Assembly (NCBI RefSeq): GCF_001613045.1
Contig: NZ_BDBP01000001.1
Location: 62,001 to 126,000 of the forward strand
DNA length: 64,000 bases
Source: Nocardia lijiangensis NBRC 108240
GTDB taxonomy: Bacteria > Actinomycetota > Actinomycetes > Mycobacteriales > Mycobacteriaceae
Direction: 5' to 3'
The notes beneath the pieces were generated by a model. That model was given only the letters and a program-made list of their open reading frames with translations. It was not told the DNA's origin and searched no databases. Positions 63,706 to 64,000 of the stretch are shown here, piece after piece. The translations under genes were made by a program, and so were the position numbers. Positions within the stretch are counted from its first letter, which is position 1. Every line of letters starts with the position of its first letter.

Positions 63706-63733
63706 GTCATACCTGAAGCATGGTTCAGGTCAA
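63706..63733 (-). promoter_or_regulatory. Promoter with MerR-like operator upstream of the SDR gene
   Basis: On the minus strand TTGACC is followed by an inverted repeat ACCTGAA-N6-TTCAGGT (63711-63730) that fills the spacer and overlaps the -35. This is the layout of CueR/SoxR-type MerR promoters. A -10 could be TATGAC at 16-nt spacing or a poorer hexamer at 19 nt; the latter would be typical of MerR control. Confidence 0.6.
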
Positions 63734-63771
63734 GTGCCGTTCACCACCGCGCGCAATCACCGGCCGCGGGG

Positions 63772-64000
<229 letters not shown>

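Overview
The window is high-GC actinobacterial DNA, most likely Nocardia or a close relative in the Mycobacteriales. This rests on gene order. ilvB-ilvN-ilvC, a divergent cfp6-like gene, a DoxX gene divergent from an lppZ-like lipoprotein, gatB, pfkA, gatA, gatC, an ACT-domain gene and ligA occur in the order known from Mycobacterium tuberculosis (roughly Rv3001c to Rv3014c). Nocardia-type insertions separate some of them: ilvD, and about 20 kb of signalling genes between pfkA and gatA. Many genes have a TANNNT hexamer 6-8 nt before the start codon, which fits the leaderless transcripts common in this order.

Positions 1-14.8 kb are a defence island. On the + strand a tightly coupled operon encodes a truncated SF2 helicase, a UvrD-type SF1 helicase, a DrmA-like helicase and a DUF1998 (DrmB-like) zinc protein, that is, a DISARM-type core. 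On the - strand, facing it, a second coupled operon encodes a GHKL (paraMORC/MutL-like) ATPase, a Z1-domain ATPase and a C5-cytosine methyltransferase. Wreckage of two different insertion sequences lies between them. No dedicated nuclease gene is visible in this part. Whether this is one composite system or two systems meeting tail to tail is the main open question.

Positions 14.9-33.2 kb are mostly core metabolism: a MoxR/VWA pair, a DUF2252 protein, a Trp-rich secreted peptide, the ilvBNC branched-chain amino acid operon, ilvD, gatB, lipoproteins and pfkA. ilvBNC is preceded by a complete attenuator: a leaderless 15-codon leader peptide containing Leu-Leu-Val-Leu and a terminator hairpin with a T tract.

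Positions 33.3-55.3 kb are a signalling and envelope region. It holds two paralogous serine beta-lactamase-fold lipoproteins, two receptor-type Ser/Thr kinases (one with about 650 residues of Pro-rich repeats), two NarL-type two-component systems with candidate operator palindromes, a MacB-type ABC exporter, a phospholipase A2 coupled to a membrane alpha/beta hydrolase, an SRPBCC gene under a KstR-type operator and a secreted GDSL esterase. The junction between the ABC permease and the large kinase carries a rearranged duplication of both gene ends.

Positions 55.3-64 kb return to the conserved gatA-gatC-ACT-...-ligA block. Between the ACT gene and ligA lie a GNAT acetyltransferase, a small membrane protein, an AAA ATPase divergent from a Uma2-type nuclease-fold gene, a secreted protein, a QueA-like protein and a short-chain dehydrogenase with a MerR-like operator. 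No rRNA, tRNA or CRISPR array was seen.
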